A DNA stretch of 64,000 nucleotides, from positions 1,674,001 through 1,738,000 of the forward strand of contig NZ_AP014624.1 in assembly GCF_000829375.1 (NCBI RefSeq), in the 5' to 3' direction. Below are positions 17,212 to 26,315 of the stretch, piece after piece (position 1 is the stretch's first letter; each line of letters starts with the position of its first letter). The position numbers and the translations under genes are program-made. This stretch comes from Chryseobacterium sp. StRB126. Its GTDB lineage: Bacteria > Bacteroidota > Bacteroidia > Flavobacteriales > Weeksellaceae. Below the pieces are notes generated by a model. It was not told the DNA's origin. It saw nothing but the letters and a program-made list of their open reading frames with translations, and ran no database searches.

Positions 17212-17364
17212 ATGAAAAACTTAAAAAGTATTGAAAGAAAAGAATTAAAAAAAATTAAGGGTGGAGAAATAATTCCACCAAAAGGGGAATGTACAATGTT
17301 TTGTGAAATTACAGGAACTAATGTACCATGTAGGTTTATGAGTATATTCTGTCCTCAACCTTAG
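17212..17364 (+). CDS. Bacteriocin-like peptide with double-glycine leader (50 aa)
   Basis: Small peptide: leader MKNLKSIERKELKKIKGG then a 32-residue core with four Cys and three Pro (GECTMFCEITGTNVPCRF). The KIKGG end matches the leader pattern cleaved by C39 peptidase ABC transporters, and the leader matches the related peptides at 19109 and 19409. It is the only plus-strand member here. No peptidase-transporter or maturation gene is near. Whether it is an antimicrobial, a signal or a disulfide-rich peptide is unknown. Too small for standard gene finders but well supported by its paralogues. Confidence 0.75.
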   Translation: MKNLKSIERKELKKIKGGEIIPPKGECTMFCEITGTNVPCRFMSIFCPQP

Positions 17365-17436
17365 ACAATAATTATTACCTCTTCATAATCCTTAAGGGGT
17401 TATGGAGAGTTTATTCAATATGTATCAGTTAAAATT

Positions 17437-18759
17437 CTAGAGCAGTTTTCCTGTTAGGAATAAACCGGCTACCGTAAAATAGATGATTAATCCTGTAACA
17501 TCCACCAATGTCGCTACAAATGGAGCAGAAGATGTGGCAGGGTCAAGATTTAGCTTCTTTAAAACAAATGGAATCATTGAACCTGATAAAGTTCCCCATA
17601 GCACAATAGCAATCAGGGAAACAGACACACTCAATCCTACATATACCCAATATTGACCATAATCGAAAAGGCCTATTTTTTGCCAAAGCATAATTCTGAT
17701 AAACCCAATCACCCCTAGAATAGCACCCAGGCACAAACCGGAGATGATTTCCTTTTTCATTACGTACCACCAGTCTTTCAGACTGATCTCCTGAAGGGCC
17801 ATTGCACGGATAATCAATGTTGCAGCCTGAGATCCTGAGTTACCACCACTGGAAATAATCAATGGAACAAATAAGGCCAGAACAACCGCTTTTTCAATTT
17901 CTTTATCAAAATAACCCATTGCTGAAGCAGTCAGCATTTCAGAAACGAATAAAATAATCAGCCATGTTGCTCTTTTTTTAATCATTTCCGTCCATGATGT
18001 CTGGATATAAGGAAGGTCTAATGCTTCCAATCCCCCGAACTTCTGAATATCTTCGGTATTCTGTTGTTCAATCTGGTCAAGAATGTCATCAATTGTCACA
18101 ATACCTACCAAAACACCGGCTTCTGTAATAATTGGAAGCGCTCCACGGTCATATTTTTCGAAATAGGTTACTGCATCCTCTTTAGAAGTTGTTGTAGTGA
18201 TGGCTACAAAATGATTGTCTGTCATATCAGAAACCAAAGTATCTTCCTCTTCTAATAATAAAGTTCCGATGGCAAGGTCATCAATCAGGCGGTTTCTTTC
18301 ATCCACTACATACAGGTAGTTCATGGTTTCCACCTTTCTTCCTACCTTTTTTATCTGTTGAAGACATCTTTTTACGGTCCATTCCTTACGGATCTGGATG
18401 TAATAAGGCGTCATCAGACGGGCAATGGAATCAGAATTATAGCCCAATAGCTTCAAGGCAATCCTTCTTTCCTGTGGATTAAGATGATTAATGGAATATT
18501 TAATCAGTTCATCAGGAAAGTCCTCAAAAAGGGCCGTCCTGTCATCAGGAGTCATGGCATTCAAAATTTCGGAAACCTCGTCACTTCCGATACTTCTGAT
18601 TGTATCTTCTTGGAAATCAGGATCAAGATGAGAGAATACTTCTGCTTTGTACTCTTTTGGTACCTTCAGAAACGCAAGCAGTCGCTCGTCAGCTGGAAGT
18701 TCGCTGAGAGTTTCGGCAATGTCGGCGGGATTGAAGATAAGTTCGTCTCTAGAGTTCAA
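17437..18759 (-). CDS. mgtE: Magnesium transporter MgtE
   Basis: Inner-membrane Mg2+ channel of about 440 aa. The N-terminal superhelical domain holds [19 protein letters not shown] and the repeats around [17 protein letters not shown] and [14 protein letters not shown]. Two CBS domains follow (about 130-250; DDLAIGTLL..., [16 protein letters not shown]), then five membrane helices with the selectivity motif [20 protein letters not shown] near 305-325. Start: a TAnnTTTG box overlaps an upstream TTG (18783), so I prefer the in-frame TTG at 18759 (MNSRDELIF), although the longer start cannot be excluded. CBS domains close the pore when cytosolic Mg2+ is high. Confidence 0.93.
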   Translation of the reverse strand: MNSRDELIFNPADIAETLSELPADERLLAFLKVPKEYKAEVFSHLDPDFQEDTIRSIGSDEVSEILNAMTPDDRTALFEDFPDELIKYSINHLNPQERRIALKLLGYNSDSIARLMTPYYIQIRKEWTVKRCLQQIKKVGRKVETMNYLYVVDERNRLIDDLAIGTLLLEEEDTLVSDMTDNHFVAITTTTSKEDAVTYFEKYDRGALPIITEAGVLVGIVTIDDILDQIEQQNTEDIQKFGGLEALDLPYIQTSWTEMIKKRATWLIILFVSEMLTASAMGYFDKEIEKAVVLALFVPLIISSGGNSGSQAATLIIRAMALQEISLKDWWYVMKKEIISGLCLGAILGVIGFIRIMLWQKIGLFDYGQYWVYVGLSVSVSLIAIVLWGTLSGSMIPFVLKKLNLDPATSSAPFVATLVDVTGLIIYFTVAGLFLTGKLL

Positions 18760-18870
18760 AACGTGAATTTTTAGGATATGCAAAAATAATTCAAATTTTT
18801 AAGACTGAGTAATAAACTGGGAAATTTAAGGATTTATTAAAGTCTAAGACTTGAAAAGCGGCATTAAAAA

Positions 18871-18890
18871 ACACCCACCGAAGCGGATGT
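18871..18890 (-). terminator. Terminator with UUCG tetraloop after the first peptide pseudogene
   Basis: On the minus strand ACATCCGC-TTCG-GTGGGTGT then TTTTTT: eight pairs, two of them G-U, with a stable tetraloop. Confidence 0.75.
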
Positions 18891-18917
18891 TAAAAATTAA
18901 ATTTAAAAAATATCCTT

Positions 18918-19095
18918 TTAATCAAGAATAGGTTCGCATTCTATAATAGGAGAGAGTAGACAGAATCCTCCAGAACAACATTCACCGGGATCACATTTAG
19001 GATAAGTACTTCTGCATTTTTTCATTTGCAGGCTTCCTTTTATTTCTATCTGCTCCTTTCGGTTTAATCTTTTAAGATTTGAATTTGATTTACAT
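18918..19095 (-). pseudogene. Bacteriocin-like peptide gene with frameshifted start
   Basis: The frame reads KSNSNLKRLNRKEQIEIKGS, then a Cys-rich core (KKCRSTYPKCDPGECCSGGF, later IIECEPILD). The expected ATG at 19093-19095 is followed by one extra T, so the ATG frame stops at once. Removing that T restores MKSNSNLKRLNRKEQIEIKG. The leader ends in Gly-Ser instead of Gly-Gly, so export cleavage would also be doubtful. It lies 13 bp downstream of the intact paralogue at 19109 on the same strand. Either a recent pseudogene or translated from a non-standard start. Confidence 0.6.
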
Positions 19096-19108
19096 TCAAA
19101 GTTCGGAA

Positions 19109-19252
19109 TTATTCTTCAAAACAGATATATTCCATACATACTCCTTTGCAGCACATTCCGAAAATACATTGTGAGTGTTCTGTACATCTTGTAAGACCTG
19201 CTCCCTTAATTTGCTTTGCAGTTTCTCTGCTGATTTTCTTTAGATTTTTCAT
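19109..19252 (-). CDS. Bacteriocin-like peptide, Gly-Ala leader (47 aa)
   Basis: Leader MKNLKKISRETAKQIKGAG and a 28-residue core with six Cys (TRCTEHSQCIFGMCCKGVCM, then YICFEE). The leader is nearly the same as in the 19409 peptide; the cleavage site is Gly-Ala, a known alternative to Gly-Gly. The Cys spacing (C..C..CC..C..C) resembles small disulfide-knotted peptides and is shared with 19409. Upstream about 70 bp are conserved with the region before 19409, including TTTCACCAAACAATGA, suggesting shared regulation. No maturation genes nearby. Confidence 0.75.
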   Translation of the reverse strand: MKNLKKISRETAKQIKGAGLTRCTEHSQCIFGMCCKGVCMEYICFEE

Positions 19253-19255
19253 ATA

Positions 19256-19330
19256 ATTTAGTTTTAATGTTAGACTAAAATAGTGATAATTTTTAAATTA
19301 ATCATTGTTTGGTGAAAATATTTAGCTTAT
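19256..19330 (-). promoter_or_regulatory. Conserved upstream region of the 19109 peptide gene
   Basis: Aligns with 19559-19632: both carry TTTTCACCAAACAATGA, an AT-rich spacer, then ACATTAAAAC shortly before the ATG. Conservation outside the coding region between paralogues suggests promoter or leader function. Confidence 0.5.
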
Positions 19331-19369
19331 AATCAGATTGTTATGTGTATTTTGTGTCTGTTATAAAAA

Positions 19370-19391
19370 AGCATCTGCAAAAACAGATGCT
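19370..19391 (-). terminator. Terminator after the third peptide gene
   Basis: On the minus strand AGCATCTG-TTTTTG-CAGATGCT followed by TTTTTTAT, 18 bp past the stop of the gene at 19409. Confidence 0.85.
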
Positions 19392-19408
19392 AAAAGTATT
19401 TTTATTTT

Positions 19409-19555
19409 CTAATCTATTATAGGACACATGTAGGGACTGCAAACACCATCACAACACCATCCTATTGTACATGGTCTTGTATTGCTACATCTCGCAATAG
19501 CTCCTCCATTGATTTGCTTTGCTGCTTCTCTGTTGAGTTTTTTTAAATTTTTCAT
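19409..19555 (-). CDS. Bacteriocin-like peptide with double-glycine leader (48 aa)
   Basis: Leader MKNLKKLNREAAKQINGG and a 30-residue core with six Cys (ARCSNTRPCTIGWCCDGVCS, then YMCPIID), same Cys spacing as the 19109 peptide. Gly-Gly sits exactly where a C39 peptidase would cut. It has its own terminator and the conserved upstream block, so the peptides are separate transcription units rather than one operon. Role unknown; this leader type is common in Chryseobacterium genomes. Confidence 0.78.
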   Translation of the reverse strand: MKNLKKLNREAAKQINGGAIARCSNTRPCTIGWCCDGVCSPYMCPIID

Positions 19556-19558
19556 AGA

Positions 19559-19632
19559 TTTTTGGTTTTAATGTTGGTCTAAAATAATAATTTTTTTTCA
19601 ATTATTCATTGTTTGGTGAAAATAATTAATTA
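19559..19632 (-). promoter_or_regulatory. Conserved upstream region of the 19409 peptide gene
   Basis: Paralogous to 19256-19330, sharing TTTTCACCAAACAATGA and the segment next to the start codon. Confidence 0.5.
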
Positions 19633-19718
19633 AATATCAGTTATTTGTTGCTATGTTTTTGAAAAAAGGAAAAGCCTGTTTATGATAAACAGTTATTATG
19701 CATTGGAGGTTAAAAGGA

Positions 19719-19820
19719 TTATAATTCTTGACAAGGAGCATAGATACAAGCATTTCTGCAGGACACATTTCTGCCTCTGCCCAGAATCTCTTTTCACTGA
19801 TTCTGTTTAATTTCTAATGA
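19719..19820 (-). pseudogene. Remnant of a fourth minus-strand bacteriocin-like peptide gene
   Basis: On the minus strand KLNRISEKR in one frame continues as ILGRGRNVSCRNACIYAPCQ in another, ending in a stop at 19719-19721. The leader part matches the KLNRE/KISRE leaders of the neighbours and the tail has three Cys. There is no ATG in the right frame and at least one frameshift. A short stem CTGTTTA/TAAACAG (19678-19694) may be its old terminator. Confidence 0.5.
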
Positions 19821-20080
19821 TTCGGATTTAATGGAAAACTAAAGTAATGAAAAGAAGAACAGTGATATAGAATGATAAATATATACTACAGGAAAAGAGC
19901 TATCAATAACAGATGTTTTTTATTTTATGATGGCTCTTATTGAGGTTTGAAAATAAAAGTAAAAGAGAAAATAGAACTTTGTTGAATGATTGATGATTCA
20001 CTTGCGAAACAAAATTGACTATCGATAATTCCACCAATAGTAATATTTCTGACTGAGCTTTAAACCTAAAACTTTGAACT

Positions 20081-20629
20081 TTACAATTCCGATTCCGTAG
20101 GTTTCAGTTTTCTCAACTTTTTAATGATTCCCTTGATGGCTCCTTCCGTACCTATTTTTACAGAATTTACCGTAGAACCCAGAAGACGCATATTTTTACG
20201 ATAAGTATCATGATCTGTTTCTGTAACCAGATTTCCATCAGCTCCAAAAAGCTTCATGCTTACTACCACCTGATTGGAGAAAACGTATTTCCCGAAGCCT
20301 ACTTTGAAGTAACGTACTTTGGAAACAATCGCAAAATCTGCATCGTTATTAGAACAATAATCCATGATGGTCTGCTTGTCTATGCTGTCGAAAGGAACCT
20401 GTACTTCTGCTCGGAGCATTTTATTTCTTCTTCCACTGAAATTATCAGAAACGGCATCAAAGAATGCATTGTTGGTAGGCTCCTTAATTTCATCAATATC
20501 AGGCTCTACCTCGGGATTGAAGTATAGAACTTTTTTTATTTTATCATCAGCATTTCTTTGTGCTTGTACTGAAGTAAAGCCAATGAATAAAAAAGTAGTA
20601 ACTGCTGTAAAGAATATAAATTTTCTCAT
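20081..20629 (-). CDS. Secreted hypothetical protein (182 aa)
   Basis: Signal peptide MRKFIFFTAVTTFLFIGFTSVQAQ with cleavage after AQA/Q, so exported to the periplasm or surface. The mature part starts RNADDKIKKVLYFNPEVEPDID. It has a beta-rich middle (DFAIVSKVRYFKVGFGKYVF) and a basic C-terminus (IKGIIKKLRKLKP). No lipobox and no sorting domain. I do not recognise a family. It stands alone, divergent from rpsO. Confidence 0.7.
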   Translation of the reverse strand: MRKFIFFTAVTTFLFIGFTSVQAQRNADDKIKKVLYFNPEVEPDIDEIKEPTNNAFFDAVSDNFSGRRNKMLRAEVQVPFDSIDKQTIMDYCSNNDADFAIVSKVRYFKVGFGKYVFSNQVVVSMKLFGADGNLVTETDHDTYRKNMRLLGSTVNSVKIGTEGAIKGIIKKLRKLKPTESEL

Positions 20630-20736
20630 TTGTAATTCGAATGCAAAATTACTGCCTTTTCGTTGAATTGTGTAAAATTTATTAAGAAATTTTTAACATT
20701 TTTTTCTATCAAATTTGATATATGAAATCAATAATG

Positions 20737-20767
20737 TTTGCAGAATCAAAAAATAGTCGTAATTTTG
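20737..20767 (+). promoter_or_regulatory. rpsO promoter, TTTG-N19-TAATTTTG
   Basis: TTTG at 20737-20740 and TAATTTTG at 20760-20767 are separated by 19 bases, matching the Bacteroidota -33/-7 consensus. Transcription would start about 30 bp before the rpsO ATG. Confidence 0.8.
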
Positions 20768-20802
20768 CACCCGTTACATAATAATCATTAAACAATATTG
20801 GA

Positions 20803-21072
20803 ATGTACTTAACAACAGACAAAAAGCAGGAAATTTTCGCACAACACGGAAAATCTGCACAGGACACAGGAAGCGCAGAAGGACAAATCGCTCTTTTCAC
20901 TTTCAGAATTAATCACTTATCTCAGCACTTAAAGGCTAACCGTCATGATTTCAACACAGAGAGATCTCTAGTGAAATTGGTAGGTAAGAGAAAAAGTTTA
21001 CTAGATTACCTTAAGAAAAAAGATATCGCAAGATATAGAGCAATTATTGCTGCATTAGGACTAAGAAAATAA
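20803..21072 (+). CDS. rpsO: 30S ribosomal protein S15
   Basis: Primary 16S rRNA-binding protein of the small subunit platform, 89 aa, full length. The family pattern is clear: DTGSAEGQIALFTFRINHLS, then HLKANRHDFNTERSLVKLVG, then KRKSLLDYLKKKDIARYRAI. Own promoter and a strong terminator. The order rpsO...pnp is an ancient pairing, here loosened by about 2.9 kb with two minus-strand genes between. Confidence 0.98.
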   Translation: MYLTTDKKQEIFAQHGKSAQDTGSAEGQIALFTFRINHLSQHLKANRHDFNTERSLVKLVGKRKSLLDYLKKKDIARYRAIIAALGLRK

Positions 21073-21092
21073 TCTATAAAGATTTTCAAAAT

Positions 21093-21118
21093 AAAGCAAC
21101 TTCGAAAGAGGTTGCTTT
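21093..21118 (+). terminator. rpsO terminator
   Basis: An 11-bp stem AAAGCAACTTC / GAGGTTGCTTT with GAAA tetraloop, then seven T. Confidence 0.9.
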
Positions 21119-21335
21119 TTTTGTTGTATATTATTTTGAAATCGGATGTCATAAAATTCCAATGCCAGAAGGTATCAGATCATTTCCGTTAAGACTATGT
21201 TTAGATTCTTACAGAATGACATAATTGGATTGTTGGCTTATTGATGTAACTTGCATTCCGTAGGAATTCAACCTTCATTATTCGTAAAGAATTGAAAAGA
21301 ATAACTGTAACAAATGTATAGTTAAAGTTGTAAAA

Positions 21336-21380
21336 ATTCCCTTTCTCCAAAAGGGTGGCAAAAATTCAAGGAATTTTTAA
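21336..21380 (-). repeat. Dispersed palindromic repeat, copy A (inverted)
   Basis: Contains AAAAATTC...GAATTTTT and GGTGGC; its reverse complement resembles the copies at 52928-52974 and 59689-59739. The remaining bases 21119-21335 show nothing recognisable. Confidence 0.5.
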
Positions 21381-21396
21381 TGAGGAGGTTAATCAA

Positions 21397-21756
21397 TTAT
21401 TCCATTTTCTTCCCAATCTTTCCTAAATGCGTATTCTGGAAACTATCCGGATATTTCAATCCATAGCCTAAGATCCTATCAAATGCAGAGTGTGAAAATA
21501 AAATGGCTCCAATCATTTGTAAATAGGGTAGGGATAATGCGGTTCCGGCAAGATAAACAAGAATTGCTACGCCAAAATGATGGAAAAGATTGTAACAAAA
21601 TGCTCCTGCCTTATTATTAACTGTATATCCCAGCATGGAAATATCAGGAGCAAGAAATAACCCCGCAAACCACCACCAAGAATATCCTGTTTGTGAAAAA
21701 GCTAGAACTCCTAAGGCTAAAAAAGCTGCGTATTCAAGTTTTAATTGGATTTTCAT
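21397..21756 (-). CDS. DUF4260 small membrane protein
   Basis: Protein of 119 aa with about three or four hydrophobic segments (YAAFLALGVLAFSQTGYSWWWFA, FHHFGVAILVYLAGTALSLP, MIGAILFSHSAFDRIL). The motifs SMLGYTVNNKAGAFCYNLFH and HSAFDRILGYGLKYPDSFQNTHLGKIG are the DUF4260 pattern. Integral inner-membrane protein of unknown function, monocistronic. Confidence 0.85.
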   Translation of the reverse strand: MKIQLKLEYAAFLALGVLAFSQTGYSWWWFAGLFLAPDISMLGYTVNNKAGAFCYNLFHHFGVAILVYLAGTALSLPYLQMIGAILFSHSAFDRILGYGLKYPDSFQNTHLGKIGKKME

Positions 21757-21864
21757 CAGGAAAAAGATTTACTTGATTTATACAAAATAGGTCGGAATTT
21801 CATGAGTAAAGTTACATAGTAAGATCAATAAAGAAATTTTTGCATTTGTAGCTAAAAAAATGGT

Positions 21865-21932
21865 GGAAAACGCTAAAGTTTTTAGAAGATCAATCTGTTT
21901 TTAAGGCACAAAGATTTTATCTCCGATAAAAT
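21865..21932 (+). repeat. Dispersed intergenic repeat B, copy 1
   Basis: GAAAACGCTAAAG...TTTTTAAGGCACAAAGATTTTATCT...GATAAAAT. Similar segments occur at 55893-55966 (direct) and 56097-56190 (inverted). It lies in the 336-bp spacer between the DUF4260 and sugar transporter genes, which otherwise holds only the terminator at 22037. Confidence 0.5.
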
Positions 21933-22036
21933 AGCACACTGCTTTATAACGCCATAAATACACCAATGAGATAATATTTGACAAACCATCTATGTCTCTA
22001 GGTAGTTTAAATAAGAACCTAGACTATGTAGTGAAA

Positions 22037-22074
22037 AATAACAGGCTGTCTCAAAGATGAAACAGCCTGTTATT
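22037..22074 (-). terminator. Terminator of the sugar transporter gene
   Basis: Perfect 13-bp stem AATAACAGGCTGT / ACAGCCTGTTATT with a 12-base loop; minus-strand T run follows. Confidence 0.88.
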
Positions 22075-22093
22075 TTATTTATAGATGTATTAT

Positions 22094-23512
22094 TTAATGT
22101 CCTGATTTAGCCTCAGTAGTTTCTACATGACCAAGATATTTGGTACAGTAAGCTCCGAAAATTAAAATCACCAAGTAGCAGAATACAGGAATAATAAATG
22201 AATGCTGTACTCCAAACTGATCAGCAAGATAACCCTGGAAAATGGGAACAATAGCGCCTCCCAAAATTGCCATTACTACTAAGGATGAACCCTGACTTGT
22301 ATATTTTCCTAATCCTGAAATGGCTAAAGTATAGATATTAGAGAACATGATGGAGTTGAAAATTCCGATTCCTAATACACTGTACATTGCCATTTCTCCA
22401 TGGTTAACCATAGTTGAAATCAATAGAATAACATTGATGGCTGCAAAAATAGAAAGGGTCCTTGCCGGAGCCGCTTTGCCTACAAAGAAAGCTGCGAAAT
22501 TTAGTAATATAAATACTAAGAAGAAGCTAATTTGTTCAAAACTAAGGTTTACAATACTGAAAATTACCAGGAAAACTAATGTTGCGGTACCTAACATCAA
22601 TATTGCTTTTTTAGCCTGGCTAATAGACTGATTTAGTGAAATAGCTCCTAAGAAACGCCCGATCATGGCTCCTCCCCAATATAAGGAAAGATAATTTTTA
22701 CTGATTGCTTCGTTAAATTTCATGGTTTCTTCAAGAAAACTGATGATGAAACTTCCTACAGCGACTTCACCGCCAACATAGCAAAACATAGCAAAAACTC
22801 CGAATTTTAAGTGGTTGAATTTCAAAGCACCCCAACCCAGTACGGTTTCTTCAGTCTCTGTTTGAAATGATGGAAGCTTTACCCTTGAAATTAATAATCC
22901 TACTAATAGAAGAATTGCTGCGAAGATCAAATAAGGAATTCTGGTGGCTACTGCACTGAAAGTTCCGTCCGGCTCAGAAAATAATTCAAAAATTAAATGT
23001 CCACCCAATACCGGAGCAATCGTTGTTCCGAAAGCATTGAAAGCTTGGGTCATATTCAATCGGCTGGATGCTGATTCTTCTGAACCAAGTAATGAAACGT
23101 AAGCATTGGCCGTGATTTGTAAAACCGTAAATCCTAATCCCAGAATGAATAGAGCTCCCAGAAATAATGGATAATAAGAGAACGTTGCTGCCGGGTAAAA
23201 CAGGATACAGCCTAATGCTGCCAGGCCGATTCCGAACAAAATTCCTTTCTTATATCCCACTTTGTTGATGGGGTCACCTTTAGAAATCGAAATCAGAAAA
23301 TAAATCAGAGATCCGATAAAGTAAGCTCCGAAGAAACAGAACTGTACCAGCATGGATTCGAAAAAGGTGAGTTTGAAGAGTTGTTTCAGATAGGGGATCA
23401 AAATATCATTCATGCAGGTGATGAATCCCCACATAAAAAACAGCAGGGTGATGGTAATTAATGGAACCGTGTAATTCCTGCTCTGAGTTTGTACTTCTTT
23501 ATTCATAAACAT
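22094..23512 (-). CDS. FHS-family sugar:H+ symporter (FucP/GluP-like)
   Basis: Major-facilitator transporter of 472 aa with 12 membrane helices. It has the FHS-family opening LFFMWGFITCMNDILIPYLK (helix 1 with the conserved MND). It continues FFGAYFIGSLIYF, KKGILFGIGLAALGCILFYPAA, ITANAYVSLLGSEESASSRLNMTQAFN (helix 5 region) and, in the second half, RFLGAISLN. This matches glucose/galactose or fucose symporters. The exact sugar cannot be told. Own promoter and terminator, divergent from pnp. An alternative start lies two codons downstream. Confidence 0.9.
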   Translation of the reverse strand: MFMNKEVQTQSRNYTVPLITITLLFFMWGFITCMNDILIPYLKQLFKLTFFESMLVQFCFFGAYFIGSLIYFLISISKGDPINKVGYKKGILFGIGLAALGCILFYPAATFSYYPLFLGALFILGLGFTVLQITANAYVSLLGSEESASSRLNMTQAFNAFGTTIAPVLGGHLIFELFSEPDGTFSAVATRIPYLIFAAILLLVGLLISRVKLPSFQTETEETVLGWGALKFNHLKFGVFAMFCYVGGEVAVGSFIISFLEETMKFNEAISKNYLSLYWGGAMIGRFLGAISLNQSISQAKKAILMLGTATLVFLVIFSIVNLSFEQISFFLVFILLNFAAFFVGKAAPARTLSIFAAINVILLISTMVNHGEMAMYSVLGIGIFNSIMFSNIYTLAISGLGKYTSQGSSLVVMAILGGAIVPIFQGYLADQFGVQHSFIIPVFCYLVILIFGAYCTKYLGHVETTEAKSGH

Positions 23513-23563
23513 TTATTTATTCCTTAGCTTTTCTGCCTACAGCATATATTTGTTGAAGCAGGG

Positions 23564-23594
23564 CAAATATAGGGATCAGCCCATGGTTCTGCAA
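23564..23594 (-). promoter_or_regulatory. Promoter of the sugar transporter gene, TTG-N20-TATATTTG
   Basis: On the minus strand TTG (23594-23592) and TATATTTG (23571-23564) are 20 bases apart, a good Bacteroidota promoter about 50 bp before the ATG. Confidence 0.65.
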
Positions 23595-23855
23595 TTATTA
23601 TAAGGGTTTTTACAATGGAATTTATACTTTTTATGGGATTAAAATATTATTTCCATTTTTTGAGACAATAATACAAAAACACCAGAGTTTTTCAATACAA
23701 TATCATAAAAAATTGTGTTTTATTTTCAGAAATGATGAGGATGTTTGAACTGCTGATGTTAATTTTTGAGACTTTCATAAAACTGATAGCCAAATTTTTG
23801 TATTTTGACAGCCTATTTATGCAATTGAAAAATTTAATATATCATTATTATATAG

Positions 23856-23863
23856 TACCTTTG
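23856..23863 (+). promoter_or_regulatory. pnp -7 box TACCTTTG
   Basis: Exact TAnnTTTG match 66 bp upstream of the pnp ATG; no TTG at ideal spacing. Confidence 0.55.
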
Positions 23864-23929
23864 CACACGAAATTTAAAGAGTTTAAATATTAATTCATAC
23901 TCAATACGGAGTATTAAGAAGACAAATTT

Positions 23930-26206
23930 ATGAGTATACCTCAAGCGTTTACAGAAATGATTACTCTTGCTGATGGCAGAGAAATCACTATTGAAACAGG
24001 GAAATTAGCAAAGCAGGCTGACGGATCTGTGGTAGTAAAAATGGGTGGAACAATGCTTTTAGCAACTGTTGTGGCCAATAAAGAAGCAAATCCTGGTGTA
24101 GATTTTTTACCTTTAACAGTAGATTATAGAGAAAAATTCTATGCAGGTGGAAGAATTCCTGGAAACTTCTTCCGTAGAGAAGCAAGACCTTCTGATCAGG
24201 AAATTTTAACAATGAGATTGGTAGACCGAGTATTGCGTCCACTTTTCCCTGAAGATTTCCATGCTGAAGTTCAGGTAATGATTTCTTTAATTTCTTATGA
24301 TGGAAAAACAATTCCTGATGATTTAGCTGGTTTAGCAGCTTCTGCAGCCATTGCAATTACCGATATCCCTTTCAACGGACCTATGTCTGAAGTAAGAGTT
24401 GTAAGATTTGACGGACAACTTTCTATCAATCCAAGTTATGAAGAATTGAAAAATTCTGAATTAGATATTATGGTTGGAGCTACTAAAGACTCCATCGTAA
24501 TGGTAGAAGGAGAAATGAAAGAAATTTCTGAGCAGGAAATGTTAGAAGCTATTAATTTTGGTCACGCTGAAATTAAAAAGCAAATCGAAGCTCAGGAGAG
24601 ATTAGCAGAAAAAGTAGGTAAAGCTTTTCCTAAAAGAGAGTACTCTCACGAAAATCACGACGAAGAAATTCGTGAAAAAGTATGGAAAGAGACTTACGAT
24701 AAAGTATATGAAGTAGCAAGAACTCCATCTGGAAAAGAGGAGAGAGGAGAGAAATTCAAAGCAGTTCGTGAAGAATTCTTAGCTCAATATGCTGATAATG
24801 AAGAAGAGTTGGAAAGAGTAACACCTTTCGTAAAAGTATATTATCATGATGTAGAGAAAGAAGCTATGCGTCAGATGATCCTTGAAGACAATATCCGTCT
24901 TGACGGTCGTGATCCTCAGACCATCCGTCCGATCTGGTCAGAAATTGACTACCTTCCGGGAGCTCACGGTTCTGCAGTGTTTACAAGAGGTGAAACTCAG
25001 TCTTTAACAGCCGTAACTTTAGGTTCTGTAAAAGATGCTAACATGGTAGACAGCGTAATTACGCAACACGACGAAAAATTCTTCCTACATTATAACTTCC
25101 CTCCATTCTCAACGGGTGAAGCTAGACCTTTAAGAGGAACTTCAAGAAGAGAAGTAGGACATGGTAACCTTGCTCAAAGAGCATTACAGGCAGTTATTCC
25201 TGTAGAAAATCCATATACAATCAGAATTGTTTCTGATATCCTTGAGTCTAACGGTTCATCTTCAATGGCAACAGTTTGTGCAGGAACATTAGCGTTAATG
25301 GATGCTGGGGTACAGATTACAAAACCTGTTTCCGGTATTGCAATGGGATTGATCACAGATGCAAAATCAGGTAAATTCACTGTACTTTCTGATATCTTAG
25401 GAGATGAAGATCACCTTGGAGATATGGACTTCAAAGTAACAGGTACTGCAGACGGTATCACTGCTTGTCAGATGGATATCAAAATTCAGGGACTTTCTAT
25501 GGATATCATGGAAAAAGCTTTGATGCAGGCAAGAGACGGAAGATTACACATTTTAAATAAAATTACTGAAACTATTTCTGAACCAAGAGCAGATGTGAAG
25601 CCTCATGCTCCGAAGATGGTTGTAATGGAGATCGCGAAAGACTTCATTGGTGCTGTAATCGGGCCTGGTGGAAAAATTATTCAACAGATGCAGAAAGATA
25701 CAGATACCGTTATTGCTATTGAAGAAATTGGTGAGATCGGACGTATTGAGATTGCAGGAACAGACAGAGAAAAGATCAATGCTGCTATTGCTAAGATCAA
25801 TGAAATTACTTTCGTACCGGTTGTAGGTGAAGTTTACAAAGGTAAAGTAGTGAAAGTAATGGATTTCGGAGCTTTCGTTGCGATTGCTAAAGGAACAGAA
25901 GGTCTTCTTCACATTTCTGAAATTGAATGGGCTCGTTTAGACAAAGTTCCTTATGCTGAAGGTGATGAAGTAGAAGTTAAATTTATGGGGTACGATGATC
26001 GTAAGAAAATGAAGCTTTCTCGTAAAGTTCTTTTACCAAGACCTGAAAGACCTGAAAGATCTGAAAGACCAGAGGGGCAAGGTAGACCAGATGGACAAAG
26101 AAGACCAGACGGACAAAGAAGACCTGATGGACAGAGAAGACCGGAAGGACAAAAACCACAAGCTGAAAAACCGGCTGAAGATCAAACCCCTTCTACTGAA
26201 GCTTAA
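23930..26206 (+). CDS. pnp: Polyribonucleotide nucleotidyltransferase (PNPase)
   Basis: Phosphorolytic 3'-5' exoribonuclease, 758 aa, forming a trimer in RNA turnover. Two RNase PH cores are present: first about 10-145 ([26 protein letters not shown]), second about 325-545 ([23 protein letters not shown], with catalytic [19 protein letters not shown]). A KH domain ([16 protein letters not shown], about 575) and an S1 domain ([20 protein letters not shown], about 640-705) follow. A 45-residue tail of repeated [11 protein letters not shown] units comes after S1, a charged disordered extension beyond the usual end. Confidence 0.98.
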   Translation: MSIPQAFTEMITLADGREITIETGKLAKQADGSVVVKMGGTMLLATVVANKEANPGVDFLPLTVDYREKFYAGGRIPGNFFRREARPSDQEILTMRLVDRVLRPLFPEDFHAEVQVMISLISYDGKTIPDDLAGLAASAAIAITDIPFNGPMSEVRVVRFDGQLSINPSYEELKNSELDIMVGATKDSIVMVEGEMKEISEQEMLEAINFGHAEIKKQIEAQERLAEKVGKAFPKREYSHENHDEEIREKVWKETYDKVYEVARTPSGKEERGEKFKAVREEFLAQYADNEEELERVTPFVKVYYHDVEKEAMRQMILEDNIRLDGRDPQTIRPIWSEIDYLPGAHGSAVFTRGETQSLTAVTLGSVKDANMVDSVITQHDEKFFLHYNFPPFSTGEARPLRGTSRREVGHGNLAQRALQAVIPVENPYTIRIVSDILESNGSSSMATVCAGTLALMDAGVQITKPVSGIAMGLITDAKSGKFTVLSDILGDEDHLGDMDFKVTGTADGITACQMDIKIQGLSMDIMEKALMQARDGRLHILNKITETISEPRADVKPHAPKMVVMEIAKDFIGAVIGPGGKIIQQMQKDTDTVIAIEEIGEIGRIEIAGTDREKINAAIAKINEITFVPVVGEVYKGKVVKVMDFGAFVAIAKGTEGLLHISEIEWARLDKVPYAEGDEVEVKFMGYDDRKKMKLSRKVLLPRPERPERSERPEGQGRPDGQRRPDGQRRPDGQRRPEGQKPQAEKPAEDQTPSTEA

Positions 26207-26227
26207 GAATAATTCTTAGATATAAAG

Positions 26228-26255
26228 AAATCCCTCAATTTTTTGAGGGATTTTT
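26228..26255 (+). terminator. pnp terminator
   Basis: Perfect 11-bp stem AAATCCCTCAA / TTGAGGGATTT with TTTT loop and T run. Confidence 0.9.
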
Positions 26256-26315
26256 GTTTTATACAGGTATTGTTATACTTGTTTTTCAACAAATAATACA
26301 ACAACTCTTCAGAAT

